DNA of 64,000 bases, from positions 1-64,000 of the forward strand of contig NZ_BLZO01000154.1 of the NCBI RefSeq assembly GCF_014132355.1, written 5' to 3'. The notes below the pieces were generated by a model. That model was not told where the DNA came from, did not search any database, and saw only the letters and a list, made by a program, of their open reading frames with translations. Source of the stretch: Okeania sp. KiyG1. Lineage in GTDB: Bacteria; Cyanobacteriota; Cyanobacteriia; Cyanobacteriales; Microcoleaceae. This document shows positions 1 to 9,148 of the stretch, one piece after another. The translations under genes and the position numbers were made by a program. Positions within the stretch are counted from its first letter, which is position 1, and each line of letters opens with the position of its first letter.

Positions 1-99
1 ACCATGAATGTTCAGTATATTATTCGCAACAATTGATACTTCATCTATCAGCTTTTCCTGAAAACTAAAATCAATATCATCTAAATTTATATCAATCAT
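1..99 (-). CDS. N-terminal fragment of an acidic protein, cut by the window edge
   Basis: An open frame of 33 codons starts at ATG 99 and runs off the left edge. It begins MIDINLDDIDFSFQEK and is acidic. A good ribosome binding site (GGAG, at 107-110 on the opposite strand reading) lies about 7 nt upstream of the ATG. It follows the 261-aa gene by about 16 bp on the same strand, so it probably continues the coupling-protein operon. No family can be named from 33 residues. Confidence 0.5.
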   Translation of the reverse strand, partial: MIDINLDDIDFSFQEKLIDEVSIVANNILNIHG

Positions 100-115
100 A
101 AAATATCTCCTCTTA

Positions 116-901
116 TCAACGACTAATGTTCTTACTAACAGCTTTAGTGGGTTCTGGTGCTTCTAATTGTGGAGCGACTTGATTTTCCAGATGCTCCACA
201 TACTCTTTACTCAAACTCGAATTGAAGGATTCTACTTGTTTGTGTGAATCAAACAAAATCTCCATATTCTCCTCTCCCTCTACAGTTAATTTGCGATCGA
301 GGATAGACCAAGTAACAGAATTGCGTTCGCCTTCGAGCCGGATGTCCAGACCCATATTGGAGACAACTCCATAACGGTTCAGAGCAGCAAAAAGGATAGG
401 AACTGCTCGTTGGACTAAGTCTTGTTGTAAAGGATCGTCGTCTATCAGTTCCTCAGTATCCGAAATGCCAGATTCTTCAGGTTCTTCTTTAGGTTCTTCT
501 TTCTCCTTAAATTTATCAGTGGCATTGTTTATAGCCGGATTTGCTGTTATAGGTTTATGATGTGTTTCTGTATCAATAGTATTAACAGTGACTCCACTAG
601 CAGCATCACTACTACTAGCAGTAGAATTCTTATCACCCGAAACTGAAGGAAAAAAATCAATCTGTAGCCAATTTGAGGATGAATTCTCACGCTCATCAAG
701 CAAAGCTTGCCTAGTTTCCTCCCATAATTCCTCAGACATACCCTCAGAAAGACTTTGCTCTTTAATTTGCTCAGAAAACCCGCGATATTGTTGGGCAAAA
801 ACAGCCCAGTCATCCCCAAGGGTTTCTAGTGCTGTGGCTGTCAATTCAAATCCCACAGCACGCCGAACAGTATTAGGTATTTCGATGCTTATTTCACTCA
901 T
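116..901 (-). CDS. Hypothetical acidic protein of the conjugation operon
   Basis: 261 aa, not recognised. Residues about 85-160 are low complexity and Ser/Thr/Glu-rich (a KEKEEPKEEPEES stretch), probably a disordered linker between an N-terminal helical part (about 1-75) and a C-terminal folded part (about 160-245). No signal peptide or membrane segment is visible. It starts 7 bp after the end of the TraG/VirD4-like gene and so is very probably co-transcribed with it. By position it could be an accessory factor of the coupling protein or relaxosome; that is inference. ATG 901 is the natural start because it directly follows the upstream stop. Confidence 0.75.
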   Translation of the reverse strand: MSEISIEIPNTVRRAVGFELTATALETLGDDWAVFAQQYRGFSEQIKEQSLSEGMSEELWEETRQALLDERENSSSNWLQIDFFPSVSGDKNSTASSSDAASGVTVNTIDTETHHKPITANPAINNATDKFKEKEEPKEEPEESGISDTEELIDDDPLQQDLVQRAVPILFAALNRYGVVSNMGLDIRLEGERNSVTWSILDRKLTVEGEENMEILFDSHKQVESFNSSLSKEYVEHLENQVAPQLEAPEPTKAVSKNISR

Positions 902-908
902 AATTTAC

Positions 909-2756
909 TTAAATATCTATAGGTAAAGGGTTACTGCGACGCGAACTAATTGTTGCGGAAGATCTTGGATCTTCGGGTAAAGGGAGAAGTTCTTCTGCTA
1001 GAGCAATACGCTTATTCATTTCTTCAGCCATGCGCTCATCCAACTCATCATAACTGCTAATTTCTAATCGTTTGAACTCAGAGGCAATTAAGCGAGGTTC
1101 TATTTTCTCCTGCCACATCTTTTCGTTTCCCTGAAAGCGTTTTACCTGCTTTAGTGGCAACTTGATTTCGGGTTTGATATGCCAGGGAACGCTGCCCTCT
1201 TGAGAGCTTCCGACGGCCGGATTAATAAAAACACAGCTACGCTTAAACTTGAGCAGAACTTCCTTACTCATCAACGGCACGATCTGAATAGACTGATTTT
1301 TAGAACGTGACCCCCCCGCAGCACCAGTACCAAAATTATGAGAAACATTTTGAGTAGAGTAGGTGATTTCCGACTCTCCCAAGTATTTGGAAATCTCCTC
1401 TGCCGTCTCCACATGGCCGGGATTAAAGAAAAACTTGGTCGCCATGTTCGCCTGTATGATTGTGGCTCCTTCCTTTCCATACCTTTGTTCTAGCTGTTTA
1501 TTATTCTGGAAACCAATAATAGTACCACACCCCTTAGACCTAAACTCTGCTGCATATTGCGCTACATTGACTTTTATGGTAGGCAACTCATCAAACATCA
1601 AAACTAAGCCACTCTGGCGCTGCTTTGCAAAGTTTTGCAAAACAATCATGTGAATAGTTCCTGCCAGTACGGGAGCTAGAGCATCTTGACGGGCAATGTC
1701 ATTCTCAACCACAAGCATCATACCGTCATCGATGTAGGTCTGAATACTTGAATCACCAATAGTACAGGCCATTAATTGAGGTTGTACCAAAGGCTGTAAT
1801 AAGTTGTACGCTCCAGCAATAATACCTCCAGTAGTTTTTCCTGCATCCTCCTTAGCTAAAGAAGCTATTTGATTGAATTGATACCAAAGGAAAGGAGAAT
1901 ATTTTTCCCGTTTGCGAGTTGCTTCTAATAGTCTTTTTTCTAAATCAGAAAGCTGGATTAAAGCATAGCACATAGCTAAATCAGGGTAGTCCGTCGCCCG
2001 CGCCAGTTGAATTAACGCCTGCAACAGTTGCTGACTGGCGGGTTCAAAAAATGGGTCTCCGCCCGAATTATCTTTGGAGCCATTTTGATATAAAACCTCT
2101 GCTAATTGTTTAGCTCCAAAATTATCAGTAGCACTACGAATGAAATCCTTGATAGGATTGATACAACAACTATATGGTTTTCCTGGGGCAAAAACCCTCA
2201 CATTTTTGTAACCATTCTGCAATGCTTCAGTCGCTACAACCCACTTTTGTTCTCCCTTATAGTCATAGAGAAGAAAACCAAGATTTTGAGCGATCGCTGC
2301 TGAGGCCAAAGGATTTAGAACTCCAAAAGTTTTACCACACCCTGCACCTCCGACAACCATTACACCTCGATTGATTGTACACACGGGAATAGTAGGAGGA
2401 TTGCCAGAAAAGAAAGTGCCGATAGAACTCCGTTTCCTGAGTTTCCAGTCCCCACAGTAGAGGCCAATTTCAGAAACTTTTCGCTTTTTAATTTCGGAAC
2501 ATAATTTACCAATAGCAGAAGCTTTTTCTCCTCTTCCTGCCCAATGTGCGGTGGTGAGCTTTTGTTTCTTGTCGCCACCGAGAAGTTGCATTACTAAAAG
2601 TATCCCTCCCATAGTCAGAATTAGAGGTAGATTTTCTCCCCCAAAGACATTGCCAAAGGCGCTGCCTATATCGCCTGCAATATTGTTAGATGGTGGTGGT
2701 TGAGTAGTTTGTGCTAAGATTTTCAATTTAGGATTTTCCTCCTGAATAATTAACAA
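909..2756 (-). CDS. VirD4/TraG-family type IV coupling ATPase
   Basis: This protein should couple the relaxase-DNA complex to a type IV secretion channel at the inner membrane. One hydrophobic segment (about residues 43-60) precedes a TraG/TraD-type NTPase: Walker A GGAGCGKT at about 136-143, Walker B-like GLVLMFDELPTI near 385, and the family-typical AEFRSKGCGTIIGFQN after it. At about 615 aa it is in the normal range for VirD4. The longest frame opens at TTG 2756, but AGGAGG at 2738-2743 precedes another TTG at 2726 by 11 nt, so the true start may be 2726. The 261-aa gene follows after 7 bp. Many VirD4 proteins have two N-terminal membrane helices; only one is clear here. Confidence 0.9.
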   Translation of the reverse strand: MLIIQEENPKLKILAQTTQPPPSNNIAGDIGSAFGNVFGGENLPLILTMGGILLVMQLLGGDKKQKLTTAHWAGRGEKASAIGKLCSEIKKRKVSEIGLYCGDWKLRKRSSIGTFFSGNPPTIPVCTINRGVMVVGGAGCGKTFGVLNPLASAAIAQNLGFLLYDYKGEQKWVVATEALQNGYKNVRVFAPGKPYSCCINPIKDFIRSATDNFGAKQLAEVLYQNGSKDNSGGDPFFEPASQQLLQALIQLARATDYPDLAMCYALIQLSDLEKRLLEATRKREKYSPFLWYQFNQIASLAKEDAGKTTGGIIAGAYNLLQPLVQPQLMACTIGDSSIQTYIDDGMMLVVENDIARQDALAPVLAGTIHMIVLQNFAKQRQSGLVLMFDELPTIKVNVAQYAAEFRSKGCGTIIGFQNNKQLEQRYGKEGATIIQANMATKFFFNPGHVETAEEISKYLGESEITYSTQNVSHNFGTGAAGGSRSKNQSIQIVPLMSKEVLLKFKRSCVFINPAVGSSQEGSVPWHIKPEIKLPLKQVKRFQGNEKMWQEKIEPRLIASEFKRLEISSYDELDERMAEEMNKRIALAEELLPLPEDPRSSATISSRRSNPLPIDI

Positions 2757-3387
2757 TTAATAATTAACAATTAATAACCACCTCTGATCAATAAATAATT
2801 AACCAACAATGCAGGGTAGTTTCATTCTTAACTGTGCTATTTTATGTATTAATAAAACAAGGATTTTCAAGGTTTAGGAAATTTATATTTCGCTGTATGG
2901 AAATAAATAAATTAATTACAAAAATCTAGAATTAAATGATGATGCCAACAATAAATCATAAGTTATACTATCTTATGATTTTTTTACACTTTTTTAAACA
3001 AGTAAATGAGTGAGTAAAGCAGAAACAAACAGAAATATTAGATGAAAAAAATCTAATTAGGCAATGATTTATTTGTTGGTTTTAATTATTGAACAACTGA
3101 AGTATCAGCTAAGTATAGCATTACTTTTTATTGGTATTATATAGAATTCGGTTATATAGTATATGTTGATAATTCTATAATTACTTAAATATTTAATCTC
3201 CCCCACTCCCCTACTCCCCTACTCCCAACTATACAATAACTATTCAACCGGATTCTATATTACCCCCCCCATGAATCCGCGACTCAATTATTACTTATTA
3301 ATCTCAATCGAAAAGGGAGGCTTTTTACCTGATTTTTGAAATCAATAATTATTAAATATTTAATCAACAATTATTAATTATTAATTA
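2757..3387. other. Intergenic region with AT-rich repeats
   Basis: No convincing gene. The 3' part holds a miniature inverted-repeat element (listed separately). Both edges (2745-2780 and 3340-3395) carry short repeats of TTAATAATTAACAATTAATAA type. It separates the lipoprotein gene from the coupling-protein gene and presumably carries the promoter of the latter; I cannot pick a single -10/-35. Confidence 0.4.
3136..3263. repeat. Miniature inverted-repeat element, AATATAGAATCCGGTT type
   Basis: The ends are imperfect inverted repeats: TATATAGAATTCGGTT on the left and AACCGGATTCTATATTA on the right, about 128 bp apart. The interior has a short CTACTCCC-type tandem repeat. Half-sites with a similar AACCGGA core occur near 31914, 52863 and 59606, which suggests a dispersed non-coding element family. 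Confidence 0.55.
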
Positions 3388-3957
3388 TTAATTACCAATA
3401 ACACTATTTCTGGTTTCCACAATCTTGTAAACTTGTCCGTCGAAACATTCGGTAATTTGTTGCAGGGTATTGTTTGTGGGATGTGTTTGGAAAAATCGCA
3501 AGCAAGGTAGGGAACTTTTAGCAATAACACCATTAGGTGGCTCTTTCAGTAATTGGATTTGAGTAGTATTTTTAGGAAGAAGCGGATTGATATATCGCCT
3601 CAAAATAGGTCTATACTCTCCCGGAGTTTCTTCTAGATAGGCAAGATGTAGACATCCAAAATATCCACAAAAAGATGGTGAATTTATCTTAAATAAAGTA
3701 AGTTTATTAGTCAGACGAATTGCTTCTAATTGCTTATAAGTGTTCTCGTTAGCCTTTTCGGACGAATTATCAGCAATAATTTGCTTTGCTGTATCTTCAG
3801 AAACGACTGTAGTAGCAGGTTTCCAACCACTAATAGCTTGAGCATGGGAGCCACACCCAATAATTCCGAATAATCCACTCAGGATGAGAAATAGAGCAAA
3901 TCCTTTAATAAAAGGGACTATAAGGTAAATATATTTTTTTGATTGTGAGGGTGTCAT
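3388..3957 (-). CDS. Predicted lipoprotein, unknown function
   Basis: 189 aa. After a charged N-terminus (QSKKY) comes a hydrophobic segment ending in the lipobox IIGC at about residues 32-35, so it should be lipidated and anchored in a membrane facing the periplasm. Several later cysteines (FCGYFGCLH, SLPCLRF, TECFDG) could form disulfides. It lies 14 bp downstream of the 600-aa exported protein and is the last gene of the long minus-strand operon before a 630-bp gap. A lipoprotein here could be a VirB7-like component of the transfer channel; that is inference from context only. Confidence 0.75.
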   Translation of the reverse strand: MTPSQSKKYIYLIVPFIKGFALFLILSGLFGIIGCGSHAQAISGWKPATTVVSEDTAKQIIADNSSEKANENTYKQLEAIRLTNKLTLFKINSPSFCGYFGCLHLAYLEETPGEYRPILRRYINPLLPKNTTQIQLLKEPPNGVIAKSSLPCLRFFQTHPTNNTLQQITECFDGQVYKIVETRNSVIGN

Positions 3958-3971
3958 GATTTTTCAACAAA

Positions 3972-5774
3972 TTAGTTAGTGGCACAGCTAACTACAGTGC
4001 CACCATGAGAGTTGTAATAAGTCCTTACTTTCTGGCCCAATTTCAGTATAGTTAGGCTATTGTCAGCATTTGCTACCCTAGAGTCAATGGGGGTGAACAA
4101 CCCACCAGCAAAAATTTGAGCAGTTCTTTCAATCAAGCGATCGCCACAAAAATACTTGTCGGTAGTAGGATCGATTTCGCTGCGAGCTAATAGAGCAGCT
4201 TCACCAATAATTAGTCGCATCACCTCATCTTGTTTGGATGGGGGAAAAAATTTGTTTAGAGCTGTGGGTGTAGGATGGTTGGATTTTATTAAATTCAAGA
4301 GAAATTTTTCACCCCCATCATGCAGAGTAATACTTTCTATTACTTTTTGGTGAGTAGAGTGTAGATGGTATTTGCCAAGAGATTTTCCACAGCGATCGCC
4401 CAAACAAGTGATTGGGGGAAAATCAGATTGACTATTGCTATAACCCACGCTTAGAATCTTGATAATTCCTTCTGCCAAAATAGATGGAGAAATTCCACCT
4501 GCCACTTCCTCCCCAGTAATGATATTGCCTCGCATTGATATACTTGGTTGCTGCCTTCTCACCTGCTGCTGTGCCAACCGTTGTTGTGTCCGTATAGGCA
4601 GCCGATTACTTGGAGGATTACTGCGCAAGCTACCAATAGGAATCATGGCATCTCTCTTATACTCCATGAAAGGTATAGGGCCAATATTGTATGGCGTGCA
4701 ACCTCCAGTGTTACAGTAACGCAAAAACAAGACAAATTGTGCCGAGTCGTTTGTCTCATCAACCTCCCATAATACCATCTTTGCAAAACCTCCAAATGGA
4801 AATCGTCCGGTAGGTTCTAATCCAGGTTTAGCGACGGGTGACAGAACTGCCATTTTAAGTAATCCAGAACCACCATCAACCCACTGCTGCTGGCCGTTAA
4901 TCCAAGCTTTTCCCTCAAATGGAGACGAGACAGTCGCACCCAGGTTTTCTGGATCGTCAAGTTCTATGTGGGAACAGGACTCTGTATTTTCCGAGGTTTT
5001 ATTGCACGGGAACTCAAAACCTACCTCCGAACTACCTGTAACAGTCCGCCCCCAATTGGCTTCAGCGGGACCTCTCACAGTGTCAATTCTAGCAATGATG
5101 CTAATACTGCTCAAATTCAAAGGATTGGGAAACTGAGAGAGTGGAATATCCGAGATTCCGGGAATGCTGTCTAAACTAAAATTCTCCCAATCAACAAAAT
5201 TCTTAAGGGGAGTATTTCCCAGGTTTGGGATGCTGCCTATTTTGAGGTTCCCCAATTCGTTCAATTGTATATTGGCAGCAATGGGATTGTTGGCCACAAA
5301 TTGACCTAAATTTTGTGAAAGTTGGATATCTTCAAATTGAGGATTGTTCTTAAAAAAAGTAGCAAGGGGTTTTATTTGCTTGATTTTGTACTGATCTAAA
5401 TAGGGAACCCCGGCTGATGAAATGCCATCACCCAAAACTAAATTGCCCAGGGTTTGTTCTCCCATCAGTGGTAATTGGTTCAGAGTTAATTGATTGACAT
5501 CCACCCCTAAAAAAGCAGATGTTTGTTCTAAAGTAAATTCGGAAGCTCCCAGGGAGGATAAGGAGCCTAATTTGAGTAGTTGGGATGGAGCATCCATACC
5601 CTCTATATTAGGCATAGAATTGAATGTCCAGTTCTCTATGTCCGGCATAGCTACTTGCTGCTCCCCCACCTGCTGCACTGTGATAGTATTGGGATTGCTA
5701 GAAGCAGTTGTAGTGGTTAGTAGTAGGATTAGCCCAGTAAATCCAGTAAATATGGTTGCTATTTTTAGATTCAT
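3972..5774 (-). CDS. Large exported protein of the conjugation operon, unknown function
   Basis: 600 aa with a clear signal peptide (MNLKIATIFTGFTGLILLLT, cut near TTASS). Residues about 40-200 are built from loosely repeating Leu/Pro/Asn motifs (NLGNTPL, GSIPNL, DIPLSQFPN). A folded middle region follows with paired Cys (EFPCNKTSENTESCSH, RYCNTGGC), and a C-terminal helical domain has more Cys. The start ATG overlaps the stop of the upstream AAA ATPase gene by one base (TAATG), indicating translational coupling. I do not recognise a catalytic domain. Periplasmic location plus operon context makes a surface or channel-associated role plausible. Confidence 0.8.
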   Translation of the reverse strand: MNLKIATIFTGFTGLILLLTTTTASSNPNTITVQQVGEQQVAMPDIENWTFNSMPNIEGMDAPSQLLKLGSLSSLGASEFTLEQTSAFLGVDVNQLTLNQLPLMGEQTLGNLVLGDGISSAGVPYLDQYKIKQIKPLATFFKNNPQFEDIQLSQNLGQFVANNPIAANIQLNELGNLKIGSIPNLGNTPLKNFVDWENFSLDSIPGISDIPLSQFPNPLNLSSISIIARIDTVRGPAEANWGRTVTGSSEVGFEFPCNKTSENTESCSHIELDDPENLGATVSSPFEGKAWINGQQQWVDGGSGLLKMAVLSPVAKPGLEPTGRFPFGGFAKMVLWEVDETNDSAQFVLFLRYCNTGGCTPYNIGPIPFMEYKRDAMIPIGSLRSNPPSNRLPIRTQQRLAQQQVRRQQPSISMRGNIITGEEVAGGISPSILAEGIIKILSVGYSNSQSDFPPITCLGDRCGKSLGKYHLHSTHQKVIESITLHDGGEKFLLNLIKSNHPTPTALNKFFPPSKQDEVMRLIIGEAALLARSEIDPTTDKYFCGDRLIERTAQIFAGGLFTPIDSRVANADNSLTILKLGQKVRTYYNSHGGTVVSCATN

Positions 5775-7408
5775 TAAATTACTTCGAGTGATTTAGGTTG
5801 ACGGTTGAGCTTTGTCGTACCTGTCCCCTGGTTTTTCGCTCCAGACTGCTCGAACATTCCTCGATTAATTCGAGCAAAACGAGATGTATCTCTCCCTGAA
5901 GTCGGGCGAGCAAAATCGGCATCTTGCTTAATGGCATAAAGTTGATCGCTGATGGCTTTATTAGCTGAAGCAGGCGTGAAATTCTGCCGTTCAGTCAGCA
6001 AATCTTCTAAGGAAATTTGGGGTAAATATTTTCGAGGATTGAAGGCTTTTCCTTGTTCCTTTGCACTTTGTACTTGGTGGTGAAAGTTTGTTTCTAGAGT
6101 TCTTTCAACGGCCTTACCAATCTCATCCGGAGAACAACCTCGGTACTCATCAAGTAAAATTCGCCATTGTGAATCAGTAAAACGCAAATTGGGACAATAT
6201 TTGCCTAGATGTATTTGAAAAATTTCATACAACGCTCCATTATGGGGATTGCCCAAAAACCACACATATTTGAAGCGCCGGACTAATTCTGCCGGGAGCA
6301 ATCCTAATCTGTTGATTGTTGCCAGCATAAACACGGGAGTAGTATGGTCTTGCAGCCAAGACAATAATTCCCCAGTCATCTTGGCCATCGCCCCGCCACT
6401 ACCGCCAGACTCCCACCCCACAAAGTTTTTCTCAAATTCATCAAAAAATAAGACTACATTGCCAGAATTATCTGCCAAATCTAGGAGGTGCTTGAGATTC
6501 TGTAACGATTCTGATACAGTAGAGCCTACAAGTTGGTTGAAGTCTACCGCTATCATCTTTGCTCTGATGCGTTGGGCAATCATCTTTGCCACAAGGGATT
6601 TTCCTGTCCCCGGCAATCCCCAAAGCAAGCCACCATTAGGATTGCGTAATTTCCAAGAAGATGCACGAGGATCGAATAGTGATGCTATTTTATCTATATC
6701 TTTATCAAGTAAATCCAAGCCAGCAGCCTTGGGTACGTCAGGAGGAGGCAAAATCCTAACACCTTTACCCGCTAATTTTTGTTTAGCATACTCCAAAACC
6801 GAATCTGCAAACTCTTCCAGGGTACTAGCTTCACCTACCAACCGATTCAGAACAAGGGTAATCTCGCCTTCTGGCAGTCCCGTACAAGCTTGAAGCAATG
6901 GTAAAGGATCGGATTCTTTTTTGAAAGGATGTTCCTGACAGAATTGAGCTACCAACTCCTCAAGTTCTTTGGACGAAGGAAAAGGCTTCTCCAACTGAGG
7001 AATTAAGGGATACAAATTCATCGGTATGTCCAAAAGTGCATCAAACAGCACTATAAAAGTTAGGCTGTCCCTCTGTGTTAGGGCATCGTGGGCATTCCGT
7101 AGTTGCAGGTCTATGAGAGGATCAACGCTCTGGACGATACCTTCAACCAAGAAAATCCCATCCCGACTAGCGTTACAGATAGTACCAAGAATATTATCCT
7201 CAACTGCAGTAGGAGTAGGGGTAATCTTGCCTGAACGAAATTCTTGGACATATTTATATCCGGCATTCCATAGGTATAGGGGCAATTCCATATCCAAACC
7301 CCATTGCTCAAACTGCTTAAAAAAGCATTGTCGGTCTGAGGGCGAGACGGCGATCGCCGTTAACGGACTCTCTAGTAGAGGCCAATGTGTATAATGTCTT
7401 CTAGTCAT
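5774..7408 (-). CDS. Ycf46-like AAA ATPase
   Basis: 544 aa. The N-terminal half (1-220) resembles the Ycf46 region of cyanobacterial and plastid AAA proteins (LPLYLWNAGYKYV near the start, a FIVLFDALLDIP core). It is followed by one AAA module: Walker A GLPGTGKS at 264-271, Walker B VVLFFDEFEK at 318-327, sensor region FMLATIN, arginine-finger region ELVRRFKYVWFLG. It probably remodels a protein or nucleoprotein partner using ATP. It sits mid-operon between small unknown genes and the exported 600-aa gene, with a 1-base stop/start overlap to the latter. The chromosomal Ycf46 role is not settled, so its job in a transfer operon is unknown. Confidence 0.85.
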   Translation of the reverse strand: MTRRHYTHWPLLESPLTAIAVSPSDRQCFFKQFEQWGLDMELPLYLWNAGYKYVQEFRSGKITPTPTAVEDNILGTICNASRDGIFLVEGIVQSVDPLIDLQLRNAHDALTQRDSLTFIVLFDALLDIPMNLYPLIPQLEKPFPSSKELEELVAQFCQEHPFKKESDPLPLLQACTGLPEGEITLVLNRLVGEASTLEEFADSVLEYAKQKLAGKGVRILPPPDVPKAAGLDLLDKDIDKIASLFDPRASSWKLRNPNGGLLWGLPGTGKSLVAKMIAQRIRAKMIAVDFNQLVGSTVSESLQNLKHLLDLADNSGNVVLFFDEFEKNFVGWESGGSGGAMAKMTGELLSWLQDHTTPVFMLATINRLGLLPAELVRRFKYVWFLGNPHNGALYEIFQIHLGKYCPNLRFTDSQWRILLDEYRGCSPDEIGKAVERTLETNFHHQVQSAKEQGKAFNPRKYLPQISLEDLLTERQNFTPASANKAISDQLYAIKQDADFARPTSGRDTSRFARINRGMFEQSGAKNQGTGTTKLNRQPKSLEVI

Positions 7409-7427
7409 CGCAACTTTCTTTGCATAA

Positions 7428-7859
7428 TTATTCAGCTACTTTCTGAGGCTCCGTTTCACGGGGACTTCTCACAAAAATTGCACAAACTCCTCGTGTAGCT
7501 TGGATACCATCAATGGCCAGAGTGATACGATCGCGTTTCGCTTCGATTTCGCATTTTCGAGACACCAAGCGATCGCCATTCCATTCAATCAATTGCCGGG
7601 CGAATTCCCCCTGCTTTGATTTGGCCCAATTAAGAAGATGATTGTCTGTAGTAGGATTAATGGGGTTTTTACTGCTCAGAAAAGAACTGATGAAAAGACC
7701 CAACACTAGGCCAATAATTCCACTTGAAGCAACGATCGCGCTATGCGCTAATTTATGAGTTGCAATTTTGAGGCCCTGTACAGACTTATCTTCTTTATCT
7801 TCTGTTTCAGAAGGACTATCAAAACGCTCCGCAACCAACCGTTCTGCCATCCAACTCAT
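7428..7859 (-). CDS. Small single-pass membrane protein, unknown
   Basis: 143 aa. One hydrophobic segment lies at about residues 38-61 (IVASSGIIGLVLGLFISSFL), flanked by a charged N-terminus (ETEDKEDKSVQGLK) and a basic C-terminal part (about 75-143). No known motif. It is 19 bp upstream of the AAA ATPase gene and 8 bp downstream of the 99-aa gene, so it belongs to the same operon. Confidence 0.7.
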   Translation of the reverse strand: MSWMAERLVAERFDSPSETEDKEDKSVQGLKIATHKLAHSAIVASSGIIGLVLGLFISSFLSSKNPINPTTDNHLLNWAKSKQGEFARQLIEWNGDRLVSRKCEIEAKRDRITLAIDGIQATRGVCAIFVRSPRETEPQKVAE

Positions 7860-7867
7860 TCGTGCCT

Positions 7868-8167
7868 CTATCTCTGCGGATAAAGCTTGCTGGTAACTTT
7901 CTCTTTTGAATCAAATTCAGTTCCAATCCTTTTAAACATATTTGATTCAGCTATTTCAAAGGCAGAACGGATTTCATCAGGTTTGTTGCGTATTACATAG
8001 GCTAAATAAGCGTTTGCTGCAATCTGACTGCAAAACGGATCTTCAAGCGCAGAACCACTTTGAGTAAGAAAACTATGGACCCATACTTTTGCTTCTTCTG
8101 GTTCGCCATCCAAAAGGTGATTCAAGGCTTTCTGGTTCTGCTCAATCCACTGACTCGGGGTTGACAT
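7868..8167 (-). CDS. Small hypothetical protein of the plasmid operon
   Basis: 99 aa, mostly helical-looking, soluble, no signal peptide. A central Cys (DPFCSQIAANAYLAYVIRN) and a basic tail are the only marks. The stop is 8 bp before the next gene. Not recognised. Confidence 0.65.
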   Translation of the reverse strand: MSTPSQWIEQNQKALNHLLDGEPEEAKVWVHSFLTQSGSALEDPFCSQIAANAYLAYVIRNKPDEIRSAFEIAESNMFKRIGTEFDSKEKVTSKLYPQR

Positions 8168-8191
8168 AAGCTGTTTCTCTTAGTATGGAAA

Positions 8192-8440
8192 TTAGTTAGA
8201 TTTAGATCCAGATTCAGCCGGGATTTTGTCTCGAAGCTTCTGATACTGTTCGTTGGACAGGTTAAGTGTCTCTTCAGACACATTTAATTTTGCTGCTAAT
8301 TCTTTCAGATTTTTGGTATTAGTGATCGCTGACTCAATAGAGCTGATATCTTTTTTGAGTTGATTGGCCAAATCATCTAAAGTAACCTTCTTCTGACTTT
8401 TTTTAGGGACTTTTAACTTACCCTCAACAAGATTCGGCAA
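8192..8440 (-). CDS. Small helical protein, probable non-ATG start
   Basis: 82 aa, Lys-rich. It contains a possible helix-turn-helix-like stretch (NLKELAAKLNVSEETLNLS), which suggests DNA or protein binding. No ATG exists between the in-frame stop that ends the ParA-like gene (8465-8467) and this frame, so translation must begin at TTG 8440 or ATT 8452, and no clear Shine-Dalgarno is visible. It may depend on coupling to the upstream ParA-like gene. Function unknown. Confidence 0.6.
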   Translation of the reverse strand: MPNLVEGKLKVPKKSQKKVTLDDLANQLKKDISSIESAITNTKNLKELAAKLNVSEETLNLSNEQYQKLRDKIPAESGSKSN

Positions 8441-8464
8441 CTGTTCAAAAATCTGGTCAAAGGT

Positions 8465-9136
8465 TTAGTTGTACTGATTGACAAAAAATCTTGCTCGTCG
8501 CGCTAACAAACTATTCGCAGTGTCTATAGCTTGTCGAAATGTTAGATTTTTGCGGTCTAATTCAAATAGTACGGGTGTTGCCACTAAAGGAAAATCAGCT
8601 ACTAATATACAGTGCTTCTCGAACAATTCCCGATACTCAGGCACGTTATTAAGGTAATTCCAATCAGGAGAACTCATTAAGTGCCCCGAATTACGAATCA
8701 AAACATGAGGAAGGTTATCATTATGTTCGCTCAAAGATTTTTGAAGCAATTGAATGGAAGACCAACAACCGTCGGTGATGAAAAACTGGATAAATTGGGG
8801 TCTGCCTTCAGGAGCTTTTCGAGTTTGAATACTTCCAGTGGTTATTAGCCATTCCAGAAGTGGCTGATATGTGTTACCGGGCAGATTAACTACTATGTAG
8901 TCGGGATTGGTCTCGGCCATCTCTAAAATTTTATCCGGTTCCATTGCCCGCCTCAAATCGTCAGAAAATCCAATTGATTCAGAATCATAAAGTTCGGACA
9001 CATCTTGAACTTCTCGGTCTGAATCTACGGCAATAACAGACTTACCCGTTGATTCAAGATATTCTATACAGGTACGGCACACGAGGGTTTTTCCCACGCC
9101 ACCCTTAATTCCTCCTACGAGGATGATATATGTCAT
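8465..9136 (-). CDS. ParA/MinD-superfamily ATPase (ParA- or VirC1-like)
   Basis: 223 aa. Near the N-terminus is the deviant Walker A KGGVGKT (about 11-17) followed by VIAVDSD, the typical ParA/MinD Walker A' strand. Switch-like YIVVNLPGN appears near residue 82. There is no N-terminal DNA-binding extension, as in small ParA or VirC1/MipZ-type positioning ATPases. GGAGAAC lies just before ATG 9136. Such proteins bind ATP, dimerise and position plasmid DNA or a transfer complex. It is in the same operon as a ParM-like actin, so either the element has two segregation ATPases or this one serves conjugation (VirC1-like); I favour the latter weakly. Confidence 0.8.
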   Translation of the reverse strand: MTYIILVGGIKGGVGKTLVCRTCIEYLESTGKSVIAVDSDREVQDVSELYDSESIGFSDDLRRAMEPDKILEMAETNPDYIVVNLPGNTYQPLLEWLITTGSIQTRKAPEGRPQFIQFFITDGCWSSIQLLQKSLSEHNDNLPHVLIRNSGHLMSSPDWNYLNNVPEYRELFEKHCILVADFPLVATPVLFELDRKNLTFRQAIDTANSLLARRARFFVNQYN

Positions 9137-9148
9137 GCGTTGTTCTCC

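Noticed and set aside
588-926. A 112-codon plus-strand frame over the 261-aa gene
   Set aside because: Antisense shadow of a gene in a tight operon; no ribosome site.
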